Below are positions 49,201-60,299 of a DNA stretch of 64,000 nucleotides, piece by piece. The notes below the pieces were generated by a model. It did no database searches and was not told where the DNA came from. It was given only the letters and a program-made list of their open reading frames with translations. The DNA is from Physella acuta. Taxonomy: Eukaryota; Mollusca; Gastropoda; Physidae. A program made the position numbers and the translations under genes. Where the stretch lies: NCBI RefSeq assembly GCF_028476545.1, contig NW_026731579.1, forward strand, positions 1 through 64,000. Reading direction: 5' to 3'. The stretch's first letter is position 1; every line of letters begins with the position of its first letter.

Positions 49201-51446
49201 AGACATTGCTCAAAAGGAAGCAGAGAAGAAGGACTTAAACAAAGAAAGTAATGAATGTGGGCTGAAGATTCAGGAACTGGAGCACAAAATCACAAAGTTT
49301 CAAAAAGATTCTAAAGATGCCAGCAAATATGTATGTTACATTCTTAACTTACTTAAACTTAAAAACAACATTTCTTGAGTTCATGTTTCAAAATTATTGT
49401 TGGCCTCTTGCGTTATTTTTAATTAGGTAGAGACACTGTTAGAAAAATACGATTGGATTGTGGATGAGAGAAAGTTTTTTGGCCAACCAAACACGGTCTA
49501 TGATTTTGCTGCTCAAGATCCAAAAGAGGCTGAAAAAAGGATCCAGAAACTAACGGAAACCAAGAACAAGCTCTCTAAAAGTGTCAATGTTAGAGCCATG
49601 AACCTACTGGGGCATGCTGATGAGCAGGTGAGTAGATTTGTTCTCTGTCGCAATACAGCTCATGTCATCAAACCTCAATACAAGGCTGATATGGTGTTGT
49701 CTAGAGGCTGAATGACAGTCTTTTTGTGTACAACAAATTAGTTTCCTTTTTTATCAGTTAATTCTTTGATTTGTTAAGGTTTTTGTTATTGGCTGTTTCA
49801 GTATGCAGATTTAATGAAGAAAAGGAAAGTTGTGCTGAATGACAAGGCAAAGATAGCCTCCGTAATAGAAGAGTTAGACAAGAAGAAGAAAGCTGCATTA
49901 ATCAAGGCATGGGAACAAGTCAATAAGGTATGTTTTCAAGTTGTTAACATGCTTACCTTAAAAATCAATACTACTCAGAGCTTGTTTCTTGTGTCAGTGT
50001 TTTTATCACCAGTCTTTTTTAAACATCTTTTTTTTTTTTTTGCACTAAATTTATCTCACCTGTTTATTTTCTAGGACTTTGGTTCCATCTTCTCAACACT
50101 CCTGCCTGGTACTCAAGCCAAGCTGTGTCCACCTGAAGGTCAAACTGTGCTTGATGGGTTAGAGGTCAAGGTTGGATTTGGGGCTGTGTGGAAAGAATCT
50201 TTAGGTGAACTAAGTGGAGGTCAAAGGTAAGATTTCTGTAGTGCTGTGTTGATTGTGATAGTATTAGTTCCTTACAAGAATTTGGCTCTAAATGAGACTA
50301 TGTAACTTCAGTAAAAAATTGTATCCCACCACTTCTATCATTACATGTTGTCACCTGCCAATCTACTTAAAGGGTGACACAAAGTTCCTCCTCATCTAGC
50401 AGCTTAACCATAAGTCTGGTGTGTTGTTTTTTCTCAAGGAAATGTTATAAGCAGTTACAACTCTTTAACATTTCTTCACACAGACCTTTGTTCAACTCTT
50501 GTTTCCCTAACTTTATCTGGCAATAACTGAGACCTTTGTTCAACTCTTGTCCCCCTAACTTTATCTGGCAGTAACTGAGTCCTTTGTTCAACTCTTGTCC
50601 CCCTAACTTTATCTGGCAATAACTGAGACCTTTGTTCAACTCTTCAGATCCCTGGTGGCCCTCTCTTTGATTCTGGCCATGCTGTTGTTTAAACCTGCGC
50701 CAATCTACATCCTGGATGAAGTAGATGCTGCCTTAGATCTCTCCCACACACAGAACATTGGACAGATGATCAAGTCACACTTCAAGCATTCACAGGTAAC
50801 TTTTTGGTTGGTTGATGGTGGCTGGTATGGGATGGTCAAGTCACACTTCAAGCATTCACAGGTAACTTTTTGGTTGGTTGATGGTGGCTGGTATGGGATG
50901 GTGTGGTCTGATCGTAGGGCATACGGCTGCTAATCTGAAAGTCTCTAGTTCCAATTTTGGGTTTGTGTCAGTAAGATGTCACTGGGCATAGTACTTCCCT
51001 TCATATACCAACATTACTGAAACGGGTAAACTCTACTTCACCTATGGACCATAAGGTTTGAAAGGGGTATTAGAAGAGTGGTGGTTGAGCAAAAGAATTT
51101 TCAAACTCATGCATCACTCTCGACCAAAGAAATCGTGATACAAATATCTAACCTTTTGTCTATAACTGATTGTTTACATGTGAGTTCAAATAGAAGCCTG
51201 AATCTCAACAAAATATTTTGTCTACCTAGCTATTTTTTTGTCCAACATTTCTAGTTCATTGTGGTCTCACTCAAAGATGGCATGTTCAACAATGCAAATG
51301 TCCTTTTCCGCACCAAATTTGTGGATGGGGTTTCCATGGTAACGAGGCATGTCCAGCTACAGAATCATAAATCTCTCAGCTCTACCTCAAGTATTGACAA
51401 GGAGAATGACATTTCTAACCAACAAAGGAAAAGGTTGAAGAAATAA
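37223..51446 (+). CDS. SMC2: Structural maintenance of chromosomes protein 2 (condensin subunit)
   Basis: Condensin ATPase, partner of SMC4; nuclear and on mitotic chromosomes. 25 exons: 37223-37390, 42406-42555, 42645-42806, 42902-43012, 43107-43244, 43531-43608, 43818-43880, 43985-44134, 44222-44411, 44655-44709, 45050-45170, 45258-45376, 45568-45706, 45791-45937, 46439-46643, 46890-47025, 47508-47632, 48368-48561, 48767-48910, 49136-49330, 49427-49627, 49802-49927, 50075-50226, 50648-50795, 51255-51446. They sum to 3609 nt, 1202 aa (human 1197), with every phase matching. Walker A GLNGSGKS (32-39), then Lys/Glu-rich coiled coils, hinge about 500-680 ending DPAGTLSGG, signature ELSGGQR (LSGGQ 1085-1089), Walker [12 protein letters not shown] (D1113/E1114). 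Intron 1 is 5 kb and full of transposons; the other introns are mostly short, and four carry copied exon edges. Looks intact. AATAAA 52021-52026. Confidence 0.97.
37455..39070. mobile_element. TA-flanked DNA element, copy 1 (interrupted)
   Basis: About 1.0 kb once the nested insert is discounted. The left end GAGCAAATTACACTGTCCGG and the right end (complement GAGCAAATTACATTGTCCGA) are inverted copies. It is flanked by TA at 37453-37454 and 39071-39072, a Tc1/mariner-like target. No transposase frame, so non-autonomous. It is about 95% identical internally to copy 2. It holds a 605-bp MITE at 37610-38214. Confidence 0.75.
37610..38214. mobile_element. 605-bp MITE nested in copy 1
   Basis: Perfect inverted ends GGTAAAATCACGATATAGCG and the complement, extending to 24 bp with TCGG. 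An 8-bp duplication ATTTTGTA lies at 37602-37609 and 38215-38222; the uninterrupted sequence is seen in copy 2 near 39216. An 8-bp target fits hAT or P-type families, but the ends do not decide between them. No transposase. Confidence 0.85.
39073..40085. mobile_element. TA-flanked DNA element, copy 2
   Basis: 1013 bp; ends GAGGAGCTTACACTTTTCGG and the inverted GAGGAGTTTACACTTTTCGG, flanked by TA at 39071-39072 and 40086-40087. It abuts copy 1, sharing one TA, in the same orientation. The interior contains GTGTTCGGACACATGTAA-like words, and there is no transposase frame. Confidence 0.8.
41155..41512 (+). repeat. ~175-bp direct tandem duplication in SMC2 intron 1
   Basis: Two copies beginning ACAAAATGGCTTAAAGATGG and ending TTTGCGCAGCACAGTTTT, differing by small indels (TATTTATATA missing in copy 2). 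The rest of 40090-42400 is AT-rich intron with TTATCCCTAATCC repeats at 41880-41935. Confidence 0.9.
47005..47195 (+). repeat. Tandem copies of the SMC2 exon-16 end
   Basis: Two further copies (one full, one partial) of TCCCAGAGGCTACACAAACT through GCTGTCAA|GTAAGTTTCT (~98 bp), following the exon that ends at 47025. The full copy repeats 63 nt of coding sequence and its donor; the partial copy has degenerated. Confidence 0.9.
47622..48200 (+). repeat. Array seeded at the SMC2 exon-17 donor
   Basis: About 14 copies of ~43-bp units (AGTTGGTAAGTTGGGTCAGT plus GGGATGGTAGGCAGGTAAAG). The first copy is the exon end GCTTCAGTTG|GTAAGT (47632). Several units keep TCAGTTG|GTAAG or TTAGTTG|GTAAG. Confidence 0.9.
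48545..48700 (+). repeat. Copied donor of SMC2 exon 18
   Basis: Four copies of GATCTACAG|GTAGGTCCAG plus CTGTATGTATGG; the first is the true exon end (48561). Confidence 0.9.
50455..50650 (+). repeat. Copied acceptor tract of SMC2 exon 24
   Basis: Three to four 48-bp copies of GACCTTTGTTCAACTCTTGT plus CCCCCTAACTTTATCTGGCAATAACTGA (given in parts). The last copy becomes the real acceptor GTTCAACTCTTCAG|ATCC at 50647. Confidence 0.85.
50770..50900 (+). repeat. Duplicated exon-24 end and donor of SMC2
   Basis: Two copies, 62 bp apart, of TCAAGTCACACTTCAAGCAT, TCACAG|GTAACTTTTTGG and the following intron. The first ends the true exon (50795); the second donor is at about 50858. Confidence 0.9.
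50905..51070 (+). mobile_element. SINE-like sequence, copy 3 (diverged)
   Basis: It has a tRNA-like head (GTGGTCTGATCGTAGGGCAT, AGTCTCTAGTTCCAATTTTG) and a tail resembling the SINEs at 31135 and 33334 (CTTCCCTTCATATACCAACA, ACGGGTAAACTCTACTTC). Lies in the last SMC2 intron. Confidence 0.45.
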
Positions 51447-52054
51447 AAAAAAAACTGCTGCTAACGTAACAAATGTACTGCTGCCTTCTCCAACCATTAT
51501 TTACAAAAAGTGTACAAGAATGTATTTATTTCTTTTTTTATACATGCATTGTTGAGATTGGCTTTTATGTGTATATAATCTATTTTACCAGGATTGTTTT
51601 TTAACTAGATCATGTAAATATTGAAAAAAAAAACAATGATTTTTAACAAGATTAACTGCTGCACTGAGGGTTGGACCATGAAATTATATGTGATGTTAAT
51701 AGTGTTCTATTTACACTATGAAGTTTTTTCACCAGATTTTTATGCTTAAAAGTAGAATTCATCAATAGATTCTCATCAGGATGTTTTTTTTTAAATACAA
51801 CACAACTTGAAAATTAATTTTTATCTTTGTTAAATATATATCCTCATTTTTAATGCTGTCCATAGGTTTTATTTTATGTACAGTTTTGTTTGACATTTCC
51901 ATTGTAAGTACCATCAGTGTTCATCCATCAAAAGCCATATTTTCTAACTTTCTACCACTTTCTGTCACCTTGTACATTCAATGCTTGCTTCAACTTTTTG
52001 TTGTTTTTAACTGTAGTCACAATAAATAGCCATGATATTTTGAGCTGGTTTTGT

Positions 52055-52975
52055 AATCTTTCATTACTAGGCATGCTGCCCAGCTTCGCTTAGGCTTTCG
52101 AAAACATTGAGAATTTGAATGCTTAATTAATTCGCCCGAGGGTCGGTCTACGACCTCAGGAGTTATGAAAAGGTTCCTACGTGGGCAAATTTTTTTCGAT
52201 TTATAGCTCATATAAGGCGCCGGTCAGTCGAGGTCAGTTTTGACCCCCTCATCGTAGACTTTTCGGCCAACCGGCCCTCGTGTTCTGTCGCCCCAAGGCA
52301 AGATCCTGCCAAATTTGAAGCGCCTGCGGCGCCGGGAAGTGCCCTATCGGACACCCGACAACTTTGCTTTATATATTATAGAGATTAGCAAATTGCATAG
52401 ATAAACAAAGATTTCAATAAAGTAATTAAGGCCTGAAATACTTTAGTATAGAAATGTATTATTTGAATAGATGAATCTAGAATATCTAGATCTAGAATCC
52501 AAATAAATAAAATAAATTTTATGAGTTTAGGCCGGAAAAAATGGATTGTATACATTTCATAGTGTACGTAGATCTAAATCAAATTTGAATGAAATAGTTC
52601 ATTTCTTTTCATTCTAAACACGGCAGATGACGTCATTAGTTAATGTATAAGCAATAGTGACGTCACAGTTTTATGCGTTCTTTTTCACATATATTAATGC
52701 TTTTCCGGTTGCATAAATAATACTGTTTCTCTACATTCGAATACGCCTTTAATTTTTATTTTTCTTCTTTAACTAAAATTGTGGTTATACATTTAAAACA
52801 TCTAACATATTATTTTCAACAAAAGTCCGTAAAAAGTTCTTCGTATATCGCTGCCGATTCTGACGTGATGTCCGGCGAAAATATTTTGCGGACAGACAGA
52901 GAGAGAGAGAGAGAGAGATGTGCGAACGTGGGGATTTATATATTAGGATATTAAGATCAGAGTTAACAAGAAAAG
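52055..52975. mobile_element. Possible non-LTR retrotransposon remnants
   Basis: A GC-richer block (52060-52340: TCGCTTAGGCTTTCGAAAAC, GCGCCGGTCAGTCGAGG, CCCTATCGGACACCCGACAA) ends in TTTATATATTATAGAGATTAG. A second part ends GACAGACAGAGAGAGAGAGA then GGGATTTATATATTAGGATA. Such microsatellite/TATATAG ends are typical of RTE-like elements, but no reverse transcriptase is present. Tentative. Confidence 0.35.
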
Positions 52976-53799
52976 GTTAGTCATTAATACACACTCAAAT
53001 GTCTATATATGCTCGATTTAAGATAACTATAATTCTCTTGAGCACTTTTTTTATGCGGTTTTCCATTGGGTGTCTTTCTAGTCACCCTTTACACGAACTG
53101 GTGGTTTTAAACATCTTTACGCCAGCTAGATGTGTCTCAGATCTTTACAACTAGAATTTCTAGTCCCATACCAACATTTTTACACCAGCTATTGGTACTA
53201 CAAGTCTTTACACCAACTAGCAATTATCATACACCTTTACACCAACTATAAGTTCCCCAACTCGTACTAAACATCTTTACTTCAGGTATTAATACAACAC
53301 ATCCTTACACCAACTAGGTCCATTTTTTGAAATGCTAGTTGAAATTATTAGCATGCAACAAAAAATTTTTTTTTTATTTTAATACATTTCACATCCATCA
53401 AAATTCAGCATATTTACACTAGCGTACATATTTATAATGGAGCATCACAATTGATCCACAAGAATGATTACAATAAAATCTATAATTGAGTAAGGCAGCT
53501 CAATTTTCAAAAGTATAAATTAACTTTGCCAGTTTGAGGGGGGGGGGGTATTTAGAATGAATTCGTCTGAAAAGTTAATACTGCTGGATTGAACATGTAG
53601 AATAATTAGCTAGACGATGTTAGCACACTAACAGAGTAAACTCATCCATTCTAATAACTTAAGACTATGATACAAGTATTCAACATGTGATGTGGGCTGA
53701 TGGGTGTCCATTCTAATAACTTAGGACTATGATACAAATATTCAACAAGTTTGTGGTGGACAGGCGCCAAGAATGTACAAGTGATGGAATAATGTGAAT

Positions 53800-54140
53800 A
53801 GGCGACTTGTTGTCTCTATATCTGTAGAATCTTGACATGGTGTCAATGTTTGTAGAATCTTGACATGGTGCAATAACTGTGGAATCTTGACATGGTGTTA
53901 ATGTTTGTAGAATCTTGACATGGTGTCAATCACTGTTGACATGGTCTCAATATCTGTAGAATCTTGACATGGTGTTAATATCTAAAGAATGTTGATATGG
54001 TTTCAATTTCCATAGAATGTTAACATGTCAATATCTGTAGAATCTTGACATGGTGTCTGGCTGCTGTCAATATCCGTAGAATATTAAAATGGTCTTTGGG
54101 TTGTGTCAATATCTGTAGAAGGAATGTGTTGACATCGTGG
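53800..54140. repeat. Array derived from the stop-codon region of the SEA/EGF gene
   Basis: About ten copies of a ~28-bp unit, on the gene strand TTCTACAGATATTGACACCA plus TGTCAAGA. The coding end TTC TAC AGA TAT TGA (FYRY-stop, 54106-54120) is one copy, so the last codons and stop are repeated through the 3' UTR. Confidence 0.85.
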
Positions 54141-57100
54141 CTGGGTGGTGTCCTAATGTTGCCTGCTAAGTTACAAAATTGACATTCATTAACATGGGGT
54201 GGGCAAGTTCATCATTCATGTAGAGAGTCAACAAAACACAATGATAATGCCTGATATAAAGAAAGAAAAAACTTACCTGATAATATTGTGTGTCATATAT
54301 TTAGCTGACAAAGACAAAACTTACCTGATAATATTGTGTGTGTGGCTCAACATGTCTGGGAAGTGTGCTCAGTGGAATATCCTCTAGAATCTGAAAATAA
54401 CAATTTTAATCATAAATAACAACTCTTTAGCTCATAAGATAGTAAAAAAAAGGTTCTATTTGTAGCTGCGTTTAAGAAAATAAATGTTTATAATAAGAAT
54501 AATTTTCTTAAAGTAAAAAATGTAGAGAAAAGTGAATGTCCTACATATCCGTCAAAATACGGGTTGCTCTCAGATGCTATACTCATTCTCCGATTGTTTT
54601 CAGGTGAAATATCATTCTCATGGAAACTCGTCGTCGTGTCCATCCACACTCTCGGCAGCTTTAGGATGCTGATGTCAGGTGAAAAATGTAGCATCCTTGA
54701 TCTGACATTGCTGGTGTGAAAAGTATTTATGGTGTTACTTTAATTGGTTACTTTAATCGTAAGGTTTACAGAAGAGGTTTATTAACATAGAGAATAGATG
54801 TAAAACATCATTTTGTTTTATTACTTTCTAGGGGATCAATGCTGGTACAACCATATCTTACTAGATCAAGTTCAATAAAATGGTTGCAGAAGCCCTGAGC
54901 CATGTTACTGCTCAGAAGGCCAAATTTGTCCATTAAAAAGTACATCCACTAAGCCTAACTAGTCCAATTAATAAGCTCATCTACTAGGCTTGACATGTCC
55001 ACTAATTAGTAATTAGTTCCTCTACTTACTAGTACTAGGCTTGAAATGTCCACTAATTAGCTCCTCTTCTAGGCCTAGCTTGTCTATTATAAAACTATTA
55101 TTTAGCTCCTCTACTAGGCCTGACATAAGCTTCACTTACTTGTTTTTGTGTTTACTGCAGCAGTAACAACAGCAACACAGCAGAGAGCCCAGGAAGATCA
55201 AACTCCCAACACTGCTGCTACAGATCACCAGCACCTCTAGACAAATAGAAAGTAGAAATTTATACTGCTAGCTTACACACTACAACACCTCTAGAAAAAT
55301 AGAAGATAGAATTTTTAACTGCTAGTCTATTCTCTACATTATATTTACTTTATTTAGAGAACAAACAGAAGGTTGAATTTTAAACTGCTAGCTTACACAC
55401 TACAACACCTTTAGAAGGTAGAATGCTTAAATGCTAGTTTGTACACTACACCATCTTTAGAGTAGATATAGTTTTAAACTGCTAGACAATACACTACACC
55501 ACCTCTAGAGAGAAAACAATTAGAACTGTCTGATGTTAGTCTACAGACTACATGTGTCAGCAGTTTCACAGACAAAACTGCTTGTCTGCACACTTCATAT
55601 TTTAGGAGCTTTACCTTGTTAAAATTTTTAGTCTATATCATTCTAACAGCAACTTTAGAGTCCCAATTGTTGGTCAACACGTCACACATTATGGCAGTTT
55701 TACACAGGCATTTTCACAAATCTAAAGGTCAAGTTTATGCAGTACATATTTAAACAAATGTATGCTGCTATCGTGTAGATCCACTAGCATGTTCAAAATT
55801 ACCTTTCCCATCAATTTGACACTGAGACCCAAAGTACCACTTCAAGCAGCTGTGGAAAATTGTTGGATTAGTTAGAGCAGCAGAACAAAAAAAAATTGTT
55901 GGATGTTAATTTAGTTAAAATGTCAATAACAGAAAATCTACATTTTTTTTGCCTTTGCATACAGGATAAGCCCTTATGATTTGAAAACAAAAAGCACAAA
56001 AACAGACACAAGGTATGTTTTAAAAAAAAAGTCTCAGACAAACCTGCATTGTTTAGTACCAGCCAGTACGTCGTCATCAATACACAAACCTCCGTTCTGA
56101 CAAGAACATTTTTCTGGAAGTAAATTTTTTTTTGTCTCTATGAATAATCAAACCACTAAATATAAAGTATGTATGGGGGGGGGTGTCGTCCAAGGAGCAA
56201 AGAGGTGAATAATTAGGTGATGATGTGTGAAGATCGTTTGTCTGTAAGGTGTTAAAGATACCGAGTAATGTTTATTTTGTGTGCATAGTGTTCTAACAGC
56301 TTTATACAAGAATATATGTAGTAGGTTCAAAACAACTGCCCACCAGACATCTGTGCAGCTTAGAGGGAACATTTGTGATGATGTGTGATGATGTGTGATG
56401 AGGTTCAAGAAATGTCACCCAGCATTTATTTTAAAAACCTGCTTCAAGGGCAATGTTTGTCTGTTGTGATGATGTGACAATAGGGGTGTGGGGTATAACA
56501 AAATACATAAATAGTGCCTTGTTATTTATGGAAGGCCCTTCAGCAACCCTTCGTGTTAGATCTTGTGTTGTTGTTTATACTACATATAGCTGTCTTGTGC
56601 TATGCTATTTTTCATATGACAGTTGTCTTTTGCTATCTTTCATATGACAGCTGCCTTGTGCTATCAGTCATACCACAGCTGCCTTTAAGATGTCTATCAT
56701 ATTACAGCGGTCTTGTGTTGTATGTCTTACAGCATTTTTCTTTAACTGAAGTTCTCTATTAACAAATACCTTCCACCTGTTACACCTTGATTACCTTAAC
56801 CAGTGGTGTAGCGAGGTCGGGTATCACCCGGTGCGGCACTTAATGGTGTCACCCCCTCAGAGGCGTAGCGACTCTTCTCGGGAACAAATTTCGATTTGCC
56901 TCCCCCCCCCCTCAAACTTTCGATTTGCACCCCCCCCCTCAAATTTTTCTCTATATATTTTACTATTTTTTTGCCTTGGTGTCACCCCCCTAAATGGTGT
57001 CACCCGGTGCGGTCCGTACCCCCGCCCACCCCCCCATGAGGTGCCGCACTGGGTGACGCCTAGCCTAGTGATGCCACTACCTAAAGCACTCACCTATACA

Positions 57101-60048
57101 CATTTCTCCAGGTAGTCTGTACAAGAACTGGGTGACGCTCAGCCTAGCGATGCCACTACCTAAAGCACTCACCTATACACATTTCTCCAGGTAGTCTGTA
57201 CAAGAACTGGGTGACGCTCAGCCTAGTGATGCCACTACCTAAAGCACTCACCTATACACATTTCTCCAGGTAGTCTGTACAAGAACTGGATGACGCTCAG
57301 CCTAGTGATGCCACTACCTAAAGCACTCACCTATACACATTTCTCCAGGTAGTCTCTACAAGAACTGAGTGACGCTGAGCCTAGCGATGCCACTACCTAA
57401 AGAACTCACCTATACACATTTCTCCAGGTAGTCTGTACAAGAACTGGGTGACGCTCAGCCTAGCGATGCCACTACCTAAAGAACTCACCTATACACATTT
57501 CTCCAGGTAGTCTGTACAAGAACTGGGTGACGCTCAGCCTAGCGATGCCACTACCTAAAGCACTCACCTATACACATTTCTCCAGGTAGTCTGTACAAGA
57601 ACTGGGTGACGCTCAGCCTAGTGATGCCACTACCTAAAGCACTCACCTATACACATTTCTCCAGGTAGTCTGTACAAGAACTGGGTGACGCTCAGCCTAG
57701 TGATGCCACTACCTAAAGCACTCACCTATACACATTTCTCCAGGTAGTCTCTACAAGAACTGAGTGACGCTGAGCCTAGCGATGCCACTACCTAAAGAAC
57801 TCACCTATACACATTTCTCCAGGTAGTCTGTACAAGAACTGGGTGACGCTCAGCCTAGCGATGCCACTACCTAAAGCACTCACCTATACACATTTCTCCA
57901 GGTAGTCTGTACAAGTTTGGACTTGGGTCATCGTAACCTTTCTGACAGTGACATGACATGACGTCATTGGTGTATTTACAAATGGCATGTGTGCCACAAT
58001 AATTGTGCTCACTGTTGATGCAAGGATTTACCTCTGTAACATAAGCATATGTCAAGTGGTCAGTTTAAAGTCTAACATTAGCATTGGTCATATCTAGGTT
58101 TAATTAAAAAACTGGACACTATCCATGTTATAATCAAATGGTTATTTTAACTTTTAAATCATAACAATGGCAATACCGGCCAATTTCAATAATAACGTCA
58201 AATCATTTACCACGTAATTTGTAAAGATCAATTTACCTCATCAGCCCTCATCTTGACAAACCAATAAAATGATAACCAATTTACTTTACTGTTAGGTACA
58301 AAAATGTATAGTAGTTACTACTAGTAATACTAGTTAGTATATGTTGGATATATATCATGAGACATCTTACTTTACATTCATTTACAAACAATAATTTACA
58401 AATAAATAATTCTGTGTTCAAATACGATAAAGATTACATTCGAAAGCGTACGTACCAACCAAGGGAGAGAATAAGCTTGACAATTCAGTTTCATTGCCAG
58501 TGTTCTCCCTTACGGTGGGATCCAGCAGAAGTTCTCCGTCTGACGTCACCAACAACTCTTGGCTCAGGACGTGTTGGATCTCACCAATACCGGAAGTCAA
58601 GGCTTTGTCCATCCCCAGCTCGAAGGAGAGCGTCATGCGCTGGTCTTGTTTTTCTATGGAGTCGATGTCAAGGCCCAGCACCCCTTGAATGTCCTGTTTC
58701 TTGAAAGTCAGCTGGATCTGATAGGAGAATTGGACGTAAACTGTTGTGGGTGTGGTGTAAAGAGTTGTCGGTGTAAAGTATTGTGGGCATATTGTAAAGG
58801 GCTGTGGGCGTGTTGTAAAGGGATGTGGGCTGTGTTTCTTCCAGACTAAAATTTACGGGGGGGGGGGGGGGGAACTCTATTAAAAGTATATGTTTTCTAT
58901 ACAAATTCCATTTCGTTCGAGGGGGGGGGGGGCGATAGAGATGCCTGGAAGAAAATCTGGTTGTAAAGAGCTGTGGGCGTGTTTTAAAGGTTTGTGGGCG
59001 TGTTGTAAATAATTGTGAGGAAGCTGCTGGCTATTACTAGTAAAACACTTATTTCTAAAAGTAAAACAGTGGTTTCCAAAAGTAAAACAGTGGTTTCCAA
59101 AAGTAAAACACTTGTTTCCAAAAGTAAAACAGTGGTTTCCAAAAGTAAAACAGTGGTTTCCAAAAGTAAAACAGTGGTTTCCAAAAGTAAAACAGTGGTT
59201 TCCAAAAGTAAAACAGTGGTTTCCAAAAGTAAAACACTGGTTTCCAAAAGTAAAACAGTGGTTTCCAAAAGTAAAACAGTGGTTTCCAAAAGTAAAACAG
59301 TGGTTTCCAAAAGTAAAACACTGGTTTCCAAAAGTAAAACAGTGGTTTCCAAAAGTAAAACAGTGGTTTCCAAAAGTAAAACACTGGTTTCCAAAAATAA
59401 AACAGTGGTTTCCAAAAATGGGAGACGTACCAACACAGGAAATCGCGAGCTAGTGCTAGGCGGTGTTTTATTCTGGCATCTCTAAGGACTTAACCCTCCC
59501 CCCCCCCCTCCCCCCCCCCCCCTGATAAAATGAAAACTTTGAATGTAAATGGAAAGTATATACTTTAAACATTGTTCGACTAATCGCCCATCCCCCATTG
59601 TACTGGATGTTTAAAGGCTTCAAGTCACCCCCCCCCCCCCCCTCTTTCACCCTGAGCAAAACGCCCGAGTTCAACAACTTTAACTGAAAATTACATTTTA
59701 AAATTATACATCAGACCGTATAAGTAAAAATTTAGGCATTTTTGAAATAACCATTTGACTCTAGTTTAATGAGGCGTTAGCTTTATCAAATAATTTAAAG
59801 ACAAACGGAGGTTCGTCTTTAACGGTAGCCTATTTAGACACTGTTTATCTAGATATACGGGTTTTTTAATTGAATAAACTGTTAAATTAAACAAAACATG
59901 TAAGTCGAATTAACGTTCTGGTTTTCTAAGACACGTGACCTTACCAGCGTCATGAGCTTGTGTTTGATTGGCTGAAGCTGCTGTGGGGTGTAGCTCTGTT
60001 CGACCCCCGAAGCTCGAACTGTCAGGTGGCCATGGTAAAAACTGGCAG
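54106..60048 (-). CDS. SEA/EGF-domain single-pass membrane protein, C-terminal part
   Basis: Exons in transcript order: 60048-59945, 58717-58456, 58033-57884, 56113-56044, 55849-55803, 55236-55140, 54710-54545, 54390-54325, 54162-54106. Phases match throughout, giving about 340 aa; the first exon starts in phase 1, so the N-terminus lies upstream, perhaps outside the window. Order: a SEA-like module (FYHGHLTVRASGVEQSY ... LSQELLVTSDGELLL), a calcium-binding-type EGF (NPCINSEHNYCGTHAIC), a second EGF (CSCQNGGLCIDDDVL ... CSCLKWYFGSQC), one membrane helix (VLVICSSSVGSLIFLGSLL) with a CCCCYCC palmitoylation-prone edge, and a ~100-residue cytoplasmic tail ending HSFYRY. SEA-EGF-TM layouts occur in membrane mucins and IMPG proteins; the identity is not certain. 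No classic GSVVV cleavage motif was found in the SEA part. Confidence 0.78.
54270..54345 (-). repeat. Duplicated exon end and donor (SEA/EGF gene)
   Basis: ACTTACCTGATAATATTGTG occurs at 54272 and 54320; on the gene strand it is CACAATATTATCAG|GTAAGT. The copy at 54325 ends the coding exon; the second lies 48 nt into the intron. Confidence 0.85.
55225..55560 (-). repeat. Copied acceptor region before the membrane-helix exon
   Basis: About five degenerate 55-75 bp copies of ACACTACAACACCTCTAGAA plus AATAGAA...ACTGCTAG. On the gene strand they contain TCTAG|AGGTG, matching the real acceptor (TTTGTCTAG|AGGTGCTGG, exon start 55236). Confidence 0.75.
56801..57079. mobile_element. MITE with long inverted ends, 279 bp
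   Basis: The left end CAGTGGTGTAGCGAGGTCGG ... CACCCGGTGCGGCAC is matched by the inverted right end AGTGGCATCACTAGGCTAGG ... CACCCAGTGCGGCAC. The interior contains poly-C tracts and a second inner end (CAGAGGCGTAGCGACTC), so it is probably composite. CAGTGGCGTAGC-type ends recur widely in invertebrate repeats; superfamily not assigned. No transposase. Confidence 0.65.
57050..57920 (-). repeat. 79-bp array joining an exon end to a MITE end
   Basis: Eleven copies of a 79-bp unit. Each holds the last ~35 nt of the EGF exon with its donor (gene strand GGAGAAATGTGTATAG|GTGAGT; the real one ends at 57884), followed by the right end of the neighbouring MITE (CTCAGCCTAGTGATGCCACT). Copies are nearly identical. 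Confidence 0.95.
58740..59010. repeat. GTAAAGGGCTGTGGGCGTGTT repeats split by a foldback element
   Basis: About seven 20-22 bp units (TGTAAAGGGCTGTGGGCGTG) at 58745-58832 and 58962-59010, just upstream (gene sense) of the SEA exon acceptor. They are interrupted by foldback copy 4. Confidence 0.85.
58834..58954. mobile_element. Poly-G foldback element, copy 4
   Basis: Ends GTTTCTTCCAG and CTGGAAGAAAA, with AAAAGTATATGTTTTCTATA and two poly-G tracts between. It is inserted in a minisatellite in the SEA/EGF gene intron. Confidence 0.75.
59040..59425. repeat. 21-bp minisatellite
   Basis: About 18 nearly perfect copies of GTGGTTTCCAAAAGTAAAAC plus A. Because 21 is a multiple of three and the unit has no stop in several frames, both strands show open frames of 109-156 codons (SKSKTVV; LLLETTV; YFWKPLF). 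These are taken as artefacts. Confidence 0.95.
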
Positions 60049-60299
60049 CTGTGAATAGAATCCGGAGTTGTTAAATTACCAGTGGGAAATTTAGTTTTGT
60101 AGAGATATTTGTTACAACAATGTGTGATTTGGGCTAAGTCAGACACATTAAAACAAACACACAAAAACATTTTGGCTGTGTTTGGAATGTGTGTGGACAT
60201 TGCCTGTGCGCCTCATACAGGTACAGAAGTGCCAGATAAACTTAAAGTACGGGTAATGCCGGCAACTGTCTGTTAATTTATGTATGCATCACCCTCCAA

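Noticed and set aside
59015-59485. 156-codon + frame and overlapping minus frames
   Set aside because: 21-bp satellite open in several frames on both strands.
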